Of a stretch of DNA of 64,000 bases, positions 1 to 8,366 are shown piece after piece. Origin of the DNA: Bacteroidota bacterium (GTDB lineage: Bacteria; Bacteroidota; Bacteroidia; 2-12-FULL-35-15); contig JAOQAD010000019.1 in the NCBI GenBank assembly GCA_025963775.1, positions 1 to 64,000 on the forward strand, in the 5' to 3' direction. Below the pieces are notes generated by a model. It did not search any database. It was not told where the DNA came from and worked only from the letters and a program-made list of their open reading frames with translations. A program made the translations under genes and the position numbers. The stretch's first letter is position 1, and each line of letters begins with the position of its first letter.

Positions 1-6
1 CAACCG

Positions 7-85
7 TCATCCCGTGCCCCGACACGGGATCTGTTTTTTGGATCCTGCTAACATTTATGAGATCCCGTGTCGGGGCACGGGATGA
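7..85. repeat. Perfect 25-bp inverted repeat (dispersed-type element)
   Basis: Two 25-base arms (7-31 and 61-85) are exact reverse complements across a 29-base spacer. Each arm is itself nearly palindromic around CCCGTGCCCCGACACGGG. The spacer is AT-rich and has no coding character. It lies upstream of the helicase gene and looks like the mobile or palindromic intergenic repeats common in Bacteroidota. It lacks the T-run of an intrinsic terminator. Confidence 0.8.
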
Positions 86-116
86 CAGCTTCGGGTAGAT
101 ATTAATTATAAAATTA

Positions 117-147
117 AACTTAGCGTCTCCGCCTTTGCGGTAAGAAA
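117..147. repeat. Short dispersed repeat (TTAGCG...GCGGTAA type)
   Basis: The stretch before the helicase start (ttagcgtctccgcctttgc, then ggtaag) resembles 6737-6764 (cgtctttgcgccttagcgg, then taaa). Both copies lie directly beside a coding end, which suggests a small dispersed repeat family rather than a gene-specific signal. Confidence 0.45.
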
Positions 148-149
148 AC

Positions 150-2567
150 ATGAAAGCATCCCAACAATGGTTCGAACAACAGCAATGGAAGCCCCATTCC
201 TTTCAGCGTGAAGCCTGGAAGAGCATTGCAGCGGGCAATTCCGGGCTGCTGAACGCGCCTACAGGTTACGGAAAAACATTCGCGATCTGGTTCGGGGTGC
301 TGCAGCATTACCTGGATCAGAAGAAAAACCCGTCGGGCTTGCATTGCTTGTGGATCACGCCGCTGCGCGCCCTTTCGAAGGAAATTTTAAATGCGGCCAA
401 ACAGGTGAGCCATGACCTGGAGCTTACTTATACAATTGGTTTGAGGACAGGCGATACAACACCCGCAGAGCGTGCAAGGCAGAAAAAGAAAATGCCGCAG
501 GGACTGATCACAACACCCGAAAGTGTTCACCTGATGATGGCGCAGAAAGGCTATGCGGAGGTGTTCAGGAACTTACAGTTCGTAGTAGTGGATGAATGGC
601 ATGAATTGTTGGGAAGCAAGCGGGGTGTGCAGATCGAGCTGGCTTTGTCGAGATTGCGTGCGATCAATCCGCAACTGAAAGTATGGGGCATCTCTGCAAC
701 CATCGGCAACATGGAAGAAGCGAAAGAGATCTTACTTGGAGCTGAACATGAAAAAGGCGTGATGATCAGGGCGAACATAAAAAAGAAAATGGTGGTGGAG
801 ACCGTGCTGCCTGATCAGCTCGAAAAGCTGCCATGGGCGGGACATCTCGGCCTGCGTCTCGTAGATAAAGTGCTGCCGATCATTCATGCGAACAATTCAA
901 CCCTGCTGTTCACTAACACGCGCTTCCAGGCGGAAACATGGTACAGGCATTTACTGCAGACTGATCCTTCCCTTGCAGGTGTGCTGGCTTTGCATCACGG
1001 ATCGCTGGGAGAGGAAACACGGCAATGGGTGGAAAATGCGCTGCACGAAGGGCGGCTGAAAGCGGTGGTCTGCACGAGCAGCTTAGATCTCGGTGTTGAT
1101 TTTCGCCCTGTGGATACGGTGGTGCAGATCGGCTCGCCGAAAGGGATTGCGCGCTTCATGCAGCGCGCCGGAAGAAGCGGGCACCAGCCGGGAGCGACAA
1201 GCAGGATCTATTTTGTGCCCACACATTCCCTTGAGATCATTGAAGGCAGCGCCATGCGTTATGCGATCACGCACAACAAAATGGAAAGCCGCATTCCCTT
1301 CATCCGTTCTTTTGATGTGCTGGTGCAATACCTTGTCACGCTGGCTGTTTCGGATGGCTTTGAGCCGAAGCAGGTCTATAATGAGATCGTACAAACGCAT
1401 TGTTATAATTCGGTGACAGAAGCTGAATTCAACTGGTGTTTACATTTTATTACGCAGGGTGGAAAATCATTATATGCATACGATGAATTTCACAAAGTGG
1501 TGATCGAGAATGGGATCTACAAAGTGGTCGACCGCCGGATTGCCCTGCAGCACCGCCTGAGCATGGGAACCATTGTAAGCAGCACCATGCTCACTGTAAA
1601 ATTTGTTTCGGGAAAATACCTTGGAAGCATTGAGGAATGGTTCATTTCAAGATTGAAGCCGGGAGATGTGTTTTGGTTCGCCGGCCGCAACCTGGAACTG
1701 GTGCGTGTAAAGGATATGATGGCACAGGTACGCCCGAGCAAGAGCAAGAACGGGATCATTCCTTCCTGGGAAGGCGGGAAGATGCCGCTTTCCTCGCAGC
1801 TGGCAGAGATGATCCGCCACCAGGTGAATGAATACCAGGAAGGAAATGTGAAAGACAAAGAATTAAAATTTCTTGCACCATTGCTGGAAGAGCAGCGCAA
1901 ACGATCGGTACTGCCGCATGAGAACGAATTGCTGATCGAGAAGGTGGCCACGCGGGAAGGCTGTCATGTGTTTGTATATCCTTTTGAAGGAAGGTATGTG
2001 CACGAAGGCATGGCAGCGATCATGGCCAACCGCATCGCTATGTTCAAGCCGATCACCTTTTCCATCGCGATGAATGATTATGGCTTTGAATTGCTCAGCG
2101 ACCAGGACATCCCGATCGAGGATGCGATCGACAGCGACCTGTTCTCATCAAAGCACCTGACTGAAGACATAACGAAAAGCATGAACACCACCGAAATGGC
2201 AGCACGCAGGTTCCGCGACATTGCTGCGATCGCCGGGCTTGTGTTCACCGGTTTCCCGGGAAAGCAGATCAAGACCAAACATCTGCAGGCGTCTTCTAAA
2301 TTGTTTTTCAGCGTGTTTGAAGATTATGAAAAAGATAATCTCCTGCTGAAAGAAGCTTACGATGAGCTGTATGATTTCCAGCTGGAGATCGCCCGCTTGC
2401 GCAAAGCGTTCGAGCGCATCGAAAAGCAGAAGATCGTGCTGCAGTATCCTGAGCGTTTTTCGCCTTTTTCATTCCCGATCTTTACTGAGCGCTGGCGCGA
2501 GAAATTCAGTAACGAGGATATTGAAGCAAGGGTGATGAAGATCAAAGCGCAGATCGAGAGGGATTAA
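150..2567 (+). CDS. Ligase-associated DNA damage response DEXH-box helicase (Lhr-like)
   Basis: Superfamily 2 DNA helicase, 805 residues. Visible motifs: Walker A APTGYGKT at 36-43, motif Ia TPLRALSKE near 70-78, TTPES at 121-125, DEWH (DExH) at 148-151, ISATIG at 181-186, SLDLGVDF at 311-318, and motif VI QRAGRSGH at 338-345. The long C-terminal part (about 360-800) fits the Lhr-type extension. In Bacteroidota and proteobacteria these helicases cluster with an ATP-dependent DNA ligase and the PdeM nuclease. PdeM is the next gene here; the ligase and exonuclease would lie left of the window or elsewhere. Length is usual for the subfamily. The ATG at 150 gives a full N-terminus. The repair role is inferred from family and context. 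Confidence 0.9.
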   Translation: MKASQQWFEQQQWKPHSFQREAWKSIAAGNSGLLNAPTGYGKTFAIWFGVLQHYLDQKKNPSGLHCLWITPLRALSKEILNAAKQVSHDLELTYTIGLRTGDTTPAERARQKKKMPQGLITTPESVHLMMAQKGYAEVFRNLQFVVVDEWHELLGSKRGVQIELALSRLRAINPQLKVWGISATIGNMEEAKEILLGAEHEKGVMIRANIKKKMVVETVLPDQLEKLPWAGHLGLRLVDKVLPIIHANNSTLLFTNTRFQAETWYRHLLQTDPSLAGVLALHHGSLGEETRQWVENALHEGRLKAVVCTSSLDLGVDFRPVDTVVQIGSPKGIARFMQRAGRSGHQPGATSRIYFVPTHSLEIIEGSAMRYAITHNKMESRIPFIRSFDVLVQYLVTLAVSDGFEPKQVYNEIVQTHCYNSVTEAEFNWCLHFITQGGKSLYAYDEFHKVVIENGIYKVVDRRIALQHRLSMGTIVSSTMLTVKFVSGKYLGSIEEWFISRLKPGDVFWFAGRNLELVRVKDMMAQVRPSKSKNGIIPSWEGGKMPLSSQLAEMIRHQVNEYQEGNVKDKELKFLAPLLEEQRKRSVLPHENELLIEKVATREGCHVFVYPFEGRYVHEGMAAIMANRIAMFKPITFSIAMNDYGFELLSDQDIPIEDAIDSDLFSSKHLTEDITKSMNTTEMAARRFRDIAAIAGLVFTGFPGKQIKTKHLQASSKLFFSVFEDYEKDNLLLKEAYDELYDFQLEIARLRKAFERIEKQKIVLQYPERFSPFSFPIFTERWREKFSNEDIEARVMKIKAQIERD

Positions 2568-2579
2568 CGGAATCGGTGC

Positions 2580-2700
2580 GGTTGTCAGTTCGAGCGGAGT
2601 CGAGAACGTGCGTAAACGCAGCATCAGTTCCCTCCTTTCAGGAGGGTTAGGGTGGTCCCTGCAAGTTCAACCACCCCTGTTCCCTCCTAAAAGGAGGGGG
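2580..2700. repeat. Two intergenic repeat elements between helicase and pdeM
   Basis: First, 2583-2612 contains GTCAGTTCGAGCGGAGTCGA followed by GAACGTGCG, one of the window's dispersed TTCTCGA/ACTCGAACTGAC-type repeats. Second, 2629-2655 (CCCTCCTTTCAGGAGGG then TTAGGGTGG) and 2671-2699 (CCACCCC then TCCCTCCTAAAAGGAGGG) form an imperfect inverted repeat whose arms are themselves hairpins. It could fold in RNA but has no terminal T-run. Confidence 0.6.
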
Positions 2701-2743
2701 AACGCTCCGGAGAAAAACAAGAAACAAAACAAGAGAATTATAA

Positions 2744-3382
2744 ATGCAACTCAAATTACTAAATACCATCGTTGAGCTCCTCCCGGAAAAGGCCATGTTC
2801 CTCCCGGAAACAAACACATTGGTGATCGCCGACATTCATCTCGGCAAGGCCATGCATTTCCGGAAGAACGGAATCTCTATTCCTCCGCAAAGCGCGGAGC
2901 GCGATTACATGCGCCTGAACGCACTGATAGAGCGCAAGCAGCCGCAGCGGATCATCGTGCTCGGCGATCTTTTTCACAGCACACACAACAGCGAATGGAA
3001 TTTATTTTGCGAGTTTGTTGCTTACAGGTCAGGCATCCGCTTTATGCTCATCATTGGCAATCACGATATCCTCGACCGGAATTATTATAACAAGCTTTGC
3101 CTGGAAGTGATCGATCATACACTCGAGCTCCAGGACCTGATCCTGTCGCACGAGCCTTTAAAAAAAGTCCCTGATGGAATGGTGAATATCGCCGGGCATA
3201 TTCATCCCGGTTTTGTTTTGCAGGGACGAGGCAGGCAGAACATCAAGCTGCCCTGCTTTTATTTATTGCCTAATCAATTGATCCTCCCGGCATTCGGGAG
3301 CTTAACGGGGTTGTACCGCTTGGAGAAGGTGAGGAACGCGGAAGTGTTTGTGGTGGCGAATGAGAGGGTGATAGAGGTGTGA
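2744..3382 (+). CDS. pdeM: Ligase-associated DNA damage response endonuclease PdeM
   Basis: Calcineurin-like metallophosphoesterase of 212 residues. The metal-binding motif series is complete: D30-I-H32 (in ADIHLGK), GDLFHS at 74-79, GNHD at 105-108, SHEP at 135-138 and GHIHPG at 151-156. The DIHLGK start and GHIHPG end are typical of the ligase-associated PdeM family, which acts with the neighbouring Lhr-like helicase in DNA damage response gene sets. It lies 176 bases behind the helicase on the same strand with repeats between, so co-transcription is plausible but not certain. The end converges with the STAND gene 41 bases away. Confidence 0.9.
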   Translation: MQLKLLNTIVELLPEKAMFLPETNTLVIADIHLGKAMHFRKNGISIPPQSAERDYMRLNALIERKQPQRIIVLGDLFHSTHNSEWNLFCEFVAYRSGIRFMLIIGNHDILDRNYYNKLCLEVIDHTLELQDLILSHEPLKKVPDGMVNIAGHIHPGFVLQGRGRQNIKLPCFYLLPNQLILPAFGSLTGLYRLEKVRNAEVFVVANERVIEV

Positions 3383-3423
3383 TTAATTTAGATAAATTTG
3401 TTTAGTATTCGTGTATTTTTTTA

Positions 3424-6357
3424 TTAACTCAGTTTTGACATTTTGATAGCACCAAACTTAGCATTATTGATTTTTCCAAAACCAAATTGAACTTTATCAC
3501 CTTCTTTTAAATGATCAAACTCTATATCTGATAAACTTGCTTCACGGAAATAGATGCGTCCTTGTACTTCACCCGAAGCAAGCTTAATATAGCCATATTT
3601 AGTCGGCTCTTTGTAAATTTTAAGAACTACACCAGAATAATCGCTTTCCTTTGGTTCAAGGTTAATTATTTCAAGATGATTTACTGCCGATTTCAGTTTT
3701 ATTCCAAAGTCTGAAATGGTATTTTGAGGCTTACTTGTCTGTACTGATGTTCTTAAACCTTTTAATTTGTCCATTTTCTTTTTAAACCTTGTGCTATATC
3801 TTTCTGGAAAATTTTGCATAGCATATTCACAAATTTCGATAGCATATGACTTATTGTGAATTCGATAGCATATGTCTACAAATCCTTCTAAAGCAAGCGT
3901 AATGTCGTTAATTTCTTCAGATGTTAAACCTTTTGCAATATTAAAAGATTTTAACTGAGCAATCAGCAAATGACCATAATTTTTGAAAATCCGTTGTAAT
4001 TCGTCCTTAATTCTGTTTCTGTTCCCATATTCTCTATCAAACCGATCATTCCAATAAAAGCATTCTCTCATTACAATTAGTCCTAATAAATGAATTTTTT
4101 GATTTTTCGAAAGACTAACTTTTTTAACAGAGTATTTTGCATGAAAATCTTCTAGGATTTTAATTGCCTTCTCTTTATTAATTGACCAAGAATAGCTCGA
4201 ATATCTTTTTAATACTTCAAATTCATAAAATCGATCAAAGTATTCATCAAAGGTTTTAATGGCAAGATCCTTTTCACTCCGGTGATTAAATAAAAAATCA
4301 GCAAGGTCTAAGAGTGCTTCAAGCTTAACGTTATACGAAAAATCTTTACCTTGTTTAAGGATTTCGCGATATTGCTGAACAGTTGTTTCTGGATTTGATT
4401 GATGACGTAAAGATTTCACATGACTTAGTAAAGCTCGGTCCGTGTCGGTGGTGATATTAGCTTTTATTCTGTCATAAATCGCTTTAGTTCCTCCTTTAAA
4501 AGTGTCACTCCGTCTATCATACTCTTGTTTCATAATTTCAAGAATGTCTTTGGAATCTACTTTATAAGAACCATCCTCATCAATTTCTAATAAGCGAAGT
4601 TTTACTAACTTGTCTAAGGAAAAATTAAATAAAGATTCATCTTCATCTTTTTTGTTTAAAATTAATTTTATATGCTTTACTAGACTGGTTAACGTGTCTT
4701 GTGGAGTGAGGAGTCCTACCACTGTGAAAATATCTTGTGCAAGCTTGTCTCCTTCAAGCTGCTTGTAATTCCTTCCATATAAAAATTCATTGCGTTCGGA
4801 TCTGGAATTTATTCTTTTAACCTCTTTTAAAAAATCCGCACTAAGTTTATCCTTCTGGACAAAACAATTGACAAAACGGATTATTTCAATTGGCTTACCT
4901 AAGGTTATTTTATGAATTTCCTTTTTATTGTCACCTTTTTCAATTTCAAGTGCTACTTCCTTTAGTTGGAAATCAGTATAATTATGCTCAAAAGATAAAA
5001 CATCCAATAAAAATTTTATGGTATTAGAAACATCTAATTCATTTGTCTGAATATCATCTCCAATTTTTAGAAAACTATTTCGCGTCGTTATGATAACCTT
5101 ATGATATGTTGTGTTTAATTGTTTAATAAAATTTGTTATTTTCTCTTTATCAACATCTTCGAAAGTTTCATAATCATCGATTACAAATAACATCTTGGAT
5201 TTCTCTGTAATTATTTTTTCTATGTTGTCGGATTCTTCCGAGTAGATTAAAAGATTTAATTTTTTTATAAATTCATCGAATGTAGTAACTCTATTTTCTA
5301 AATTTATTGAGACTATTTTTCCAGTAAATTTGTTTAATTCTCTATCTTTTGCAGTTAAAAAAATGATAAATTCGAATGGCTTTTTTTCGCTAAGCGCTAA
5401 TTCTTCACATATTTTCTGAACGGTAGCTGTTTTCCCATTTCCTCCATGACCCCATAAGGTTATACACACGGAAGATCCTTTTTCTTTCCCAATCAAGAAG
5501 TCGTAAACTTTTGTCTTAATACTTCCAACCTCAATATATCTTTTATAATTCGGATGGAAATTATTTATTATACAACCGTTCGGTTGGCGCCTAAGAATTC
5601 CATTATTGGCACTGAATTCAAATTCTTCCCAACATTTTGTGAAATTTTTGTCTGATTTATCAATTCTATTATATCTTATTTTACCTAAAAGCGGTTGTTG
5701 GATATTTCTATATACATATAGTCCATCATCAGTAGTTTCAATGTGTATAAATGGAGAAAGTCGAAAATAACTATTTGCTTCAAACGATGCATAAAGATTT
5801 CCGATCTCAAACTCTGTAATTTCTTTAGAACATCTCCAATTGCTTCTAATATCTCCTTCATAATCGTAAATAGTACCTGTATATTCTTCGGATATTCCAT
5901 CAAATCCCTGACAAATGATTAGATCAACCTTTCTGTTTAATATTTCTATCCCTAAACTTAAAAGCCTTTGATACCATTTGTCAAATGCTGCTGAAAAGTT
6001 TCGATAGTCGTCTTCTAAGCTATACCCGTGACCAATTAGATCATTTCGTAATTCCGCATAGCTCGAAAGCCCGTGATCAGCTTCATCTTTAGTTTTATTT
6101 TTTGTTAACTCCTTTTTTGTATCTAATCTTTGAATAAGACTAGCAATTGTTCCAATGGAAGGTTTTTGTATATCTCTAATTATATTCCCTTGGGAGACAA
6201 AATCATCGATACCTATTTCCTCGAAATTTTTATTCCAAAAATAAGATAGTAATAAGAAAAACGCATATTCTACTCTTACTTGATGATAAATTTTTGCTTC
6301 AGCCGTTCCTTCAAAACGTTTTATCTTTTTTTCAATTGTTCGTAAAATATAGTCCAT
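3424..6357 (-). CDS. HEPN-like / STAND NTPase / helical-repeat / cold-shock-domain protein; candidate defence gene
   Basis: Large 977-residue protein with an unusual set of parts. Residues 1-140 are helical and include AELRNDLIGHGY (101-112), an R104-N105-x4-H110 pattern like the Rx4-6H motif of HEPN ribonucleases. Residues 145-280 are unassigned. A STAND/NB-ARC-type NTPase follows: Walker A GHGGNGKT at 303-310, Walker B LFVIDDYE at 390-397, sensor-like IITTRN at 422-427. A winged-helix-like region lies near 530-620, then helices that look like TPR-type repeats to about 870. The C-terminal 70 residues (908-977) match a cold-shock OB fold: KYGYIKL, RIYF and EGDKVQF in the expected order. The gene is clearly AT-richer than its neighbours and stands alone, which suggests horizontal transfer. 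STAND proteins with nuclease effectors are known antiphage sensors. The defence role here is inferred; domains beyond the NTPase are read by eye. Confidence 0.75.
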   Translation of the reverse strand: MDYILRTIEKKIKRFEGTAEAKIYHQVRVEYAFFLLLSYFWNKNFEEIGIDDFVSQGNIIRDIQKPSIGTIASLIQRLDTKKELTKNKTKDEADHGLSSYAELRNDLIGHGYSLEDDYRNFSAAFDKWYQRLLSLGIEILNRKVDLIICQGFDGISEEYTGTIYDYEGDIRSNWRCSKEITEFEIGNLYASFEANSYFRLSPFIHIETTDDGLYVYRNIQQPLLGKIRYNRIDKSDKNFTKCWEEFEFSANNGILRRQPNGCIINNFHPNYKRYIEVGSIKTKVYDFLIGKEKGSSVCITLWGHGGNGKTATVQKICEELALSEKKPFEFIIFLTAKDRELNKFTGKIVSINLENRVTTFDEFIKKLNLLIYSEESDNIEKIITEKSKMLFVIDDYETFEDVDKEKITNFIKQLNTTYHKVIITTRNSFLKIGDDIQTNELDVSNTIKFLLDVLSFEHNYTDFQLKEVALEIEKGDNKKEIHKITLGKPIEIIRFVNCFVQKDKLSADFLKEVKRINSRSERNEFLYGRNYKQLEGDKLAQDIFTVVGLLTPQDTLTSLVKHIKLILNKKDEDESLFNFSLDKLVKLRLLEIDEDGSYKVDSKDILEIMKQEYDRRSDTFKGGTKAIYDRIKANITTDTDRALLSHVKSLRHQSNPETTVQQYREILKQGKDFSYNVKLEALLDLADFLFNHRSEKDLAIKTFDEYFDRFYEFEVLKRYSSYSWSINKEKAIKILEDFHAKYSVKKVSLSKNQKIHLLGLIVMRECFYWNDRFDREYGNRNRIKDELQRIFKNYGHLLIAQLKSFNIAKGLTSEEINDITLALEGFVDICYRIHNKSYAIEICEYAMQNFPERYSTRFKKKMDKLKGLRTSVQTSKPQNTISDFGIKLKSAVNHLEIINLEPKESDYSGVVLKIYKEPTKYGYIKLASGEVQGRIYFREASLSDIEFDHLKEGDKVQFGFGKINNAKFGAIKMSKLS

Positions 6358-6388
6358 AATTAATCTTGTTAAGTATTTGTCCGGGACT

Positions 6389-6458
6389 CAAATATAATAT
6401 ATTTTATTGTCCACATCTATCCGTAAAATTCCGATAAATCATGGGTAAAAACACCCAT
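6389..6458 (-). promoter_or_regulatory. Putative promoter of the STAND gene with upstream palindrome
   Basis: On the minus strand TATATTTG (6396 down to 6389) fits the Bacteroidota -7 box TAnnTTTG, 32 bases before the ATG. No good -33 TTTG is seen. Upstream, ATGGGT (6441-6446) and ACCCAT (6453-6458) form a 6-bp palindrome across AAAAAC that could bind a regulator. Confidence 0.5.
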
Positions 6459-6605
6459 ATTTAACTTGTAACAAATATCAACTATTTAAATAAAAGTGCA
6501 ATGGACACTTTTAGGATTTTGTGACATCCCACCCATTCTTGGAAGAAAAGCAAGCTGAATTAAGCTATATAATCTGTGGGATAAGAAAAGACTGCAACCT
6601 GCGGC

Positions 6606-6764
6606 TATATGCAACCCACGTTCTCGATACGCTTTCCAAAAAGGGAAGGGCAACGAACTGACATCGCGCAATGATAAATTATCTGTAAAAATTATAGGAA
6701 GACGAATCTGTGAATCTGTGGCAAAACACCTCCCGCGTCTTTGCGCCTTAGCGGTAAATAAATC
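6606..6764. repeat. Intergenic repeat cluster
   Basis: Holds a dispersed repeat copy at 6618-6668 (ACGTTCTCGATACGC, a TTTCC/GGGAA hairpin, then CAACGAACTGAC), a CTGTGAATCTGTGGC element near 6709-6723 that recurs near 9612-9627, and a TTTGCGCCTTAGCGGTAA element at 6744-6761 like the one at 117-147. The rest of the 405-base gap from 6358 holds only the STAND promoter region; no gene is visible. Confidence 0.6.
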
Positions 6765-7527
6765 ACTTCTTAAACACACTATCCAAAATTCCCTTATTTA
6801 CCTGGTAATTCGTAAGTGTGATAAAGATCTTTCCCTTCTTATTCTCGTTCTCTTTTTTCTTCTTTTCATCCGTAGTGTTATTAATGTCCGTAGCAACACC
6901 TTTCGGGATCTTGAATTTTTTAATGTCGACGGAAAAGATCATTTTGTCAGGAAGTCCGTATGCGGCTTGCGCTCCGTAGGTATATTCCGTAAGGATGGTG
7001 CCGTTTGATTTCGTTGTCAGCTGTGATTTGAGAATAAGATTTTGTTTCGTGTCGATCCAGAGGCGGCCGAGGATCAGGTCGCTGGTATCGGAAAGCGGGA
7101 TGATGTTAACGATGGTGGTGAGTGTTCCTGCGATCATCTCTGTGCCTTGCGCAACGGCAGTGTAGGAATTGGTATCTGCAAGCATTTTCGATGCCTGGTC
7201 GAAGCCCTGCCGCGGAACAATGGCAATGCTTTTCGATTCCACTTTGAATTTATCCTTCTGTTTGAAATAGATCTTTGCGTCGATCGGCAGCATGCGGATA
7301 AAAGGCATGTCCACTTTGATGTTGGCCTGTACTGTATAGTCCTTTGCTTTTTGCAGTTTGCTGTAAACGCCGCGAAGGATCTGGTTGGCGTTGGTTTGTG
7401 CAGAGAGGGAAGAGGAGGTAAGGAAGATGAACAGGAGGCTCACGCACGTTCTCGATACGTTTCGCTGAAATAGCGAAACACCCGAACTGACGGCGCGGCC
7501 ACTACGATTATGTTTAAATAAACTCAT
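6763..7527 (-). CDS. LolA-like secreted protein (outer-membrane lipoprotein carrier superfamily)
   Basis: 254 residues, exported. A hydrophobic stretch VSLLFIFLTSSSLSAQ (29-44) ends a signal peptide; the mature part begins TNANQILRGVYSKLQKAKDY, as in LolA/DUF2092-type beta-sheet proteins that bind lipid or sort lipoproteins. A Lys/Asn/Glu-rich insert lies near 219-232. The gene overlaps the ABC permease (stop at 7524, ATG at 7525-7527), so the three genes 9283-6763 look like one operon, probably for an envelope task. Oddity: residues about 10-28 (GRAVSSGVSLFQRNVSR...) are encoded by a dispersed intergenic repeat lying in frame, lengthening the N-terminus of the signal peptide. If this start is wrong, no alternative ATG restores a normal signal peptide. 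Confidence 0.65.
   Translation of the reverse strand: MSLFKHNRSGRAVSSGVSLFQRNVSRTCVSLLFIFLTSSSLSAQTNANQILRGVYSKLQKAKDYTVQANIKVDMPFIRMLPIDAKIYFKQKDKFKVESKSIAIVPRQGFDQASKMLADTNSYTAVAQGTEMIAGTLTTIVNIIPLSDTSDLILGRLWIDTKQNLILKSQLTTKSNGTILTEYTYGAQAAYGLPDKMIFSVDIKKFKIPKGVATDINNTTDEKKKKENENKKGKIFITLTNYQVNKGILDSVFKK
7446..7497. repeat. Dispersed repeat inside a signal-peptide coding region
   Basis: The plus strand reads ACGTTCTCGATAC (7446-7458), an 8-bp hairpin GTTTCGCT/AGCGAAAC (7459-7466 and 7472-7479), then ACCCGAACTGACGGCGC (7480-7496). It is the same family as 6618-6668, 12049-12108 and 26683-26733. Here it is translated, in frame, as part of the LolA-like protein. Confidence 0.8.
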
Positions 7528-8366
7528 GATAAAATATCTTTTTTGTTGAATTTATACATGGCAATGCCTAACAAACCAACAATGTGAACAAGCAGAATAA
7601 CAATTGAATTAATGATCTTTTCCGTTGGCAGCGGGTCTTCGAAGAAGCTGCGCCATGCCATCATGTGGGTGGTGAACAGGTAGGGCTGGATCTTTTGCAA
7701 AACCGGTACATCCAGCGCACCGATGATGTTGAACAGGATGATGATGGCCATCGTGGAAACGATCGGGCCGATGGAATTTTCTGAGAAGCAGGAAAGCGTT
7801 AATGACAATGTTGCCACTGTTGTGAGCGATAAAAATGCAACGCTGAATCCCAGTGCGAACCTCCAGCCGAGGTCGTGCTCCTGCAGCACGATGAGCCCGT
7901 CGCTGTTGAGCACCATCAGGTCGCCGCTGCCGAACATCCACTTGCCGACGATCAGCGCCATGAATCCCATCCACAATAAAATGATGAAGGTATAAGCACA
8001 TCCTGCAAGGTATTTTGAGAACAATATTTTTGTACGTGATACCGGTTTTGTCAGCAGCAGCCGGATCGTGCCCATGGCGCCTTCTCCCGAAACAAGGTCT
8101 CCTGTTACCAGTGCGATCAGCAGCGGAACGTGAATGATGAGCATCTGCAGGATGATGAACGCGATAAGGTTGCCATTTAAAATATTTCCTTCGAAAGAAA
8201 GTGATTGCTCAAAAGGTGCTGTAACAAAAGAGATGAAATTCATTCCATCTGCCTTCATTGCGAACAGGATGATGCCCACGATCAGCGTGATGGCACCAAG
8301 GCCAATGTAGCTGCGCGGTTTGGCTGCGATCTTGATGAATTCGTTATAAGTGCTTTTCCAGAACAT
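7524..8366 (-). CDS. ABC-2 type transporter permease
   Basis: 280-residue integral membrane protein with about six hydrophobic segments (near 20-37, 67-90, 117-140, 170-200, 205-222 and 255-272). The cytoplasmic N-terminus FWKSTYNEFIKIAAKPRSYIG and the sequence EGAMGTIRLLLTKPVSRTKILFSKY around 95-120 are typical of ABC-2/NosY-like permeases. The gene starts exactly at the end of the ATP-binding subunit gene (8366) and overlaps the downstream LolA-like gene, so it is translationally coupled in one operon. Substrate is unknown; pairing with a LolA-like protein suggests an envelope lipid or lipoprotein function, an inference only. Confidence 0.85.
   Translation of the reverse strand: MFWKSTYNEFIKIAAKPRSYIGLGAITLIVGIILFAMKADGMNFISFVTAPFEQSLSFEGNILNGNLIAFIILQMLIIHVPLLIALVTGDLVSGEGAMGTIRLLLTKPVSRTKILFSKYLAGCAYTFIILLWMGFMALIVGKWMFGSGDLMVLNSDGLIVLQEHDLGWRFALGFSVAFLSLTTVATLSLTLSCFSENSIGPIVSTMAIIILFNIIGALDVPVLQKIQPYLFTTHMMAWRSFFEDPLPTEKIINSIVILLVHIVGLLGIAMYKFNKKDILS

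Noticed and set aside
7-85. Inverted repeat as an intrinsic terminator
   Set aside because: The arms are 29 bases apart and no T-run follows; repeat-element structure explains it better.
3424-6357. Two-gene or multi-gene defence system around the STAND protein
   Set aside because: Neighbours on both sides are repair and ABC transporter genes; no second defence-like gene is visible.
6486-6779. Minus-strand frame ending GGMSQNPKSVHCTFI as a gene
   Set aside because: It runs through three different dispersed repeats and has no recognisable domain.
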